Shown here: one piece after another, positions 62,238-64,000 of the stretch
How the letters are laid out: each line of letters opens with the position of its first letter
How positions within the stretch are numbered: the first letter of the stretch is position 1
Assembly: GCF_900184935.1 (NCBI RefSeq)
Contig: NZ_FXYE01000002.1
Span: 992,001-1,056,000 of the forward strand
Length of the DNA stretch: 64,000 nt
DNA from: Actibacterium lipolyticum
GTDB lineage: Bacteria; Pseudomonadota; Alphaproteobacteria; Rhodobacterales; Rhodobacteraceae
Direction: 5' to 3'
Translations under genes and position numbers: made by a program
The notes under the pieces: model-generated
Told to the model about the DNA's origin: nothing
The model's database searches: none
What the model saw: only the letters and a program-made list of their open reading frames with translations

Positions 62238-62693
62238 TTAGGCTTCGATGCTGGTCGCCTCGATCTGGTCCGCGCGTGAAATCTCAATCTTGCGCGGCTT
62301 CAGGGCCTCAGGCACCTCGCGCACCAAATCAATGTGCAGCATGCCATCGGCGTGGCTTGCGCCGGAAACCTTCACGTGGTCCGCCAGATGGAAACGCCGC
62401 TCAAACGCGCGGGTCGCGATCCCGCGGTGCAGATATGTGCGCTCTTCCTGCTCGCTCGCCTTGCGGGCTGCCACGATCAGGGCGTTTTCCTTCACATCCA
62501 CCGACAGTTCGTCACCGGCAAACCCGGCAACCGCAACCGTAATGCGATAGCTGTTATCGGAGGTCTTTTCGATATTGTAAGGGGGGTATGTGGGCTGGGT
62601 CACCTCGTTCGTCAGAACCCGGTCCATCAAATCAGCCACGCGGTCAAAACCAACCGTGGCGCGGTAAAGTGGCGAAAGATCAAAGCTTCGCAT
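62238..62693 (-). CDS. hsp20: Small heat shock protein, Hsp20/IbpA family
   Basis: A 151-residue class A small heat shock protein. MRSFDLSPLYRATVGFDRVADLM is the usual N-terminus of proteobacterial IbpA-like proteins. The alpha-crystallin domain runs from about 37 to 130 (YNIEKTSDNSYRITVAVAGF, RTYLHRGIATRAFERRF, ADGMLHIDLVREVP). The C-terminal ALKPRKIEI carries the I-x-I anchor. It holds unfolding proteins in soluble complexes. GAGGA lies seven bases before the ATG and is masked by a hairpin described separately. Confidence 0.95.
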   Translation of the reverse strand: MRSFDLSPLYRATVGFDRVADLMDRVLTNEVTQPTYPPYNIEKTSDNSYRITVAVAGFAGDELSVDVKENALIVAARKASEQEERTYLHRGIATRAFERRFHLADHVKVSGASHADGMLHIDLVREVPEALKPRKIEISRADQIEATSIEA

Positions 62694-62749
62694 GTCATCA
62701 TCCTCTCTTGAGCGATCATGTATGTCGACCCTCCCAACGGGACGGGTCG
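62694..62749 (-). promoter_or_regulatory. ROSE-like RNA thermometer in the hsp20 leader
   Basis: On the minus strand 62716-62710 reads AUCGCUC and 62705-62700 reads GAGGAU, the ribosome site. They pair as AUC/GAU and CUC/GAG with G62713 bulged out and loop AAGA. The stem can extend by CAU (62720-62718) with AUG (62698-62696) past a G-G mismatch. UCGCU fits the ROSE consensus U(U/C)GCU with its unpaired G. Just upstream a 10-bp hairpin with one bulge lies at 62726-62749. Melting on heating would free the ribosome site. Confidence 0.78.
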
Positions 62750-62821
62750 TGATGTTAAGCGGGCCCGATTGGCACCCGCGTCCATCCTATTTGGGAATAG
62801 GTTTTCAGCGTTTCAAGAGCC

Positions 62822-63640
62822 TTAGGGCCGCACGAATTTCGCCCCAACTTGGCTGCGCGCACTGCCCTGCCCGAACTGACGAATGGACGGCCTGGATTGA
62901 GACACGATGTATTCGCCATTGGCCAATCGTTTTTGCAGCACCGCCAATGGTTTTTCCACGGCAGTGCCCAAAGCAATCGGTTTGTTCCCGCTGGATGCTT
63001 TTGACGAAATGACCGACACGATGCGCGGAGCGCCTTCGTCAAAGGAAAAGATCGGCGCGCCGGATGCGCCAAAGTTCACATCACACGACAGCATCAAAAT
63101 GCTGCCCGAACGGCCCAAAACATCGCATGTTTCCTGCAAAGACGGCGCTTCGGAACGTGATTGCGCATAAGACACCACCCCCACTTCGTCGCCTTTACGT
63201 GGGCGTAGGCCCGTCGCAAAAGGTTGGATGCCGGTCAAACGGACAGGCTGATCCAATTCCATTAGCGCAAGGTCATATTCCACCCGCTCCATCCGGTCAG
63301 GGCCGTCAAAATCATACTCTGGGTGCAAAACTGCGCGTTTTATCCCCCGGTACGCTTCAGCGCGGCCATTGCGCCAGCCTGCAAGAAACTCAATTTCCGA
63401 CAAATCCACTGGCGCGCCGGTAGCCTGATCAAACAGGCAATGCGCGGCCGTCAGCACCAGATGCGGAGCGATCAGCGCCCCGGTGCAAAACCCACTGCGC
63501 CCGATGTTCAGCCGGCCCACGGCCTCCCAGCCTTTATTCGCATCGGCGGTGGACAGCATTTTTAAATCAGGTTCTGTCGCTTGGGCAGAACTGACCAAGG
63601 CCGCAACAACTGCCACTACCTTTAAACCGATACGCCACAT
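62822..63640 (-). CDS. Trypsin-like serine protease, secreted
   Basis: A 272-residue S1 family protease. A signal peptide covers about residues 1-21 (IGLKVVAVVAALVSSAQA). The triad is His67 in TAAHC, Asp123 in YDLALMEL and Ser193 in FGASGAP, in place of the usual GDSGGP. Cysteines at 52 and 68 can pair, as can 172 and 186. The ATG at 63640 is preferred because AGGGA precedes it and the signal then has normal length; an ATG six codons earlier is possible. Separate transcript from hsp20. Confidence 0.88.
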   Translation of the reverse strand: MWRIGLKVVAVVAALVSSAQATEPDLKMLSTADANKGWEAVGRLNIGRSGFCTGALIAPHLVLTAAHCLFDQATGAPVDLSEIEFLAGWRNGRAEAYRGIKRAVLHPEYDFDGPDRMERVEYDLALMELDQPVRLTGIQPFATGLRPRKGDEVGVVSYAQSRSEAPSLQETCDVLGRSGSILMLSCDVNFGASGAPIFSFDEGAPRIVSVISSKASSGNKPIALGTAVEKPLAVLQKRLANGEYIVSQSRPSIRQFGQGSARSQVGAKFVRP

Positions 63641-63701
63641 GGGTTGTCCCTTATCCATGGTGGATAGTTAACCATTGGTTTGGGCAGTATTGTGGCTCAA
63701 T

Positions 63702-64000
63702 TCAAGAAAAAGAAGGCGGGCGTGGGCCGCCTGTTGCCCAGTCCAGCAATTCAACCGTGTGCACGATTGGCACCTCTGTGCCCGACCCGATTTGCATCAT
63801 GCAGCCGATGTTTCCGGCTGCAATAACGTCTGGGGACTTCGCCTCTAAGGTTTTGACTTTGCGGGTTTTCAACTGGCCCGAAATCTCTGGCTGCATCAGG
63901 TTGTATGTGCCAGCGGACCCACAGCACAGATGGCTGTCGGCGGGCTCTACCACCTCGAAACCGGCGCGTTTCAACAGGGTCTTGGGGTGTGTCTTTATTT
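63702..64000 (-). CDS. glcF: Glycolate oxidase iron-sulfur subunit (5' part beyond window)
   Basis: The frame is open to base 64000 and shows the last 98 residues of a CCG-domain protein. KTLLKRAGFEVVEPADSHLCCGSAGTYN and QPEISGQLKTRKVKTLEA match GlcF, as does AAGNIGCMMQIGSGTEVPIVHTVELLDWATGG. The two cysteine-rich CCG motifs bind a cluster that carries electrons from the GlcD/GlcE flavin during glycolate oxidation to glyoxylate. glcD and glcE would lie to the right of the window. Confidence 0.9.
   Translation of the reverse strand, partial: IKTHPKTLLKRAGFEVVEPADSHLCCGSAGTYNLMQPEISGQLKTRKVKTLEAKSPDVIAAGNIGCMMQIGSGTEVPIVHTVELLDWATGGPRPPSFS

Noticed and set aside
1-64000. tRNA genes, CRISPR arrays, prophage or gene-transfer-agent genes
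   Set aside because: No cloverleaf, spaced repeats or structural phage proteins were seen on either strand.

Overview
The window looks like chromosomal DNA of a marine alphaproteobacterium of the Rhodobacteraceae (Roseobacter group). Pointers are the mcl1-type malyl-CoA lyase, a TrcR (DUF1013) regulator, COQ9, a TIGR02302 membrane protein in an argH-lysA operon, a lamin-tail/Hint exoprotein, PHB genes phaAB, and moderately high GC with many ATGA-type gene overlaps. I saw no tRNA, rRNA, CRISPR, prophage or insertion sequence. Genes are cut at both edges: an FAD amine oxidase-like gene on the left and glcF on the right.

Layout. 0-5.5 kb: FAD oxidoreductase, trcR, a secreted RNase T2, an LTD-Hint exoprotein, and the pair coq9 / quinone oxidoreductase. 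5.6-8.2 kb: rpsU, then the preQ0/queuosine operon queC-queD-queE-queF on the minus strand behind a structured leader. 8.3-14.2 kb: ZIP-like transporter, ppk2, divergent lrp/ald, mscL, a Nu-type GST, ytoQ and a phosphoribosyltransferase. 14.3-18.8 kb: pheS and pheT, separated by an unrecognised membrane protein gene and an ASCH gene. 19-25.4 kb: DUF1963, rpmI-rplT, pyk, N-formylglutamate amidohydrolase, CHMI, DUF1244, a tiny protein and a roadblock-like protein. 25.7-28.6 kb: dgcN-dgcA-dat, a probable D-glutamate/D-amino-acid catabolic operon, divergent from mcl1. 30-35.9 kb: AraC regulator, accA, DUF1772, ftsE-ftsX-plsC, zinc-ribbon protein. 36-41.4 kb: argH, a small lipoprotein, lysA and TIGR02302. 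41.4-47.5 kb: TlpA thioredoxin, small secreted and membrane proteins, sterol-desaturase-like hydroxylase, tag, a stand-alone EAL phosphodiesterase, and phaA-phaB. 47.7-56.6 kb: a catabolic run with a peptide-type ABC importer lacking its binding protein, aldehyde dehydrogenase, SDR, S58 peptidase, a formamidase-like hydrolase and succinate-semialdehyde dehydrogenase. 56.7-64 kb: a large secreted phytase-like protein, an ECF sigma factor overlapping a membrane vWA protein, an Hsp20 gene behind a ROSE-like RNA thermometer, a trypsin-like protease and glcF.

Most genes are housekeeping or conserved in the family. The items most worth a second look are the thermometer hairpin at 62694-62749, the structured queC leader at 8185-8260, the sigma/vWA couple at 59635-62099, the D-amino-acid operon at 25765-28627, and the unrecognised gene translationally coupled to pheS at 17235-17774. 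All functional calls come from reading motifs in the translated sequence; no database search was run.
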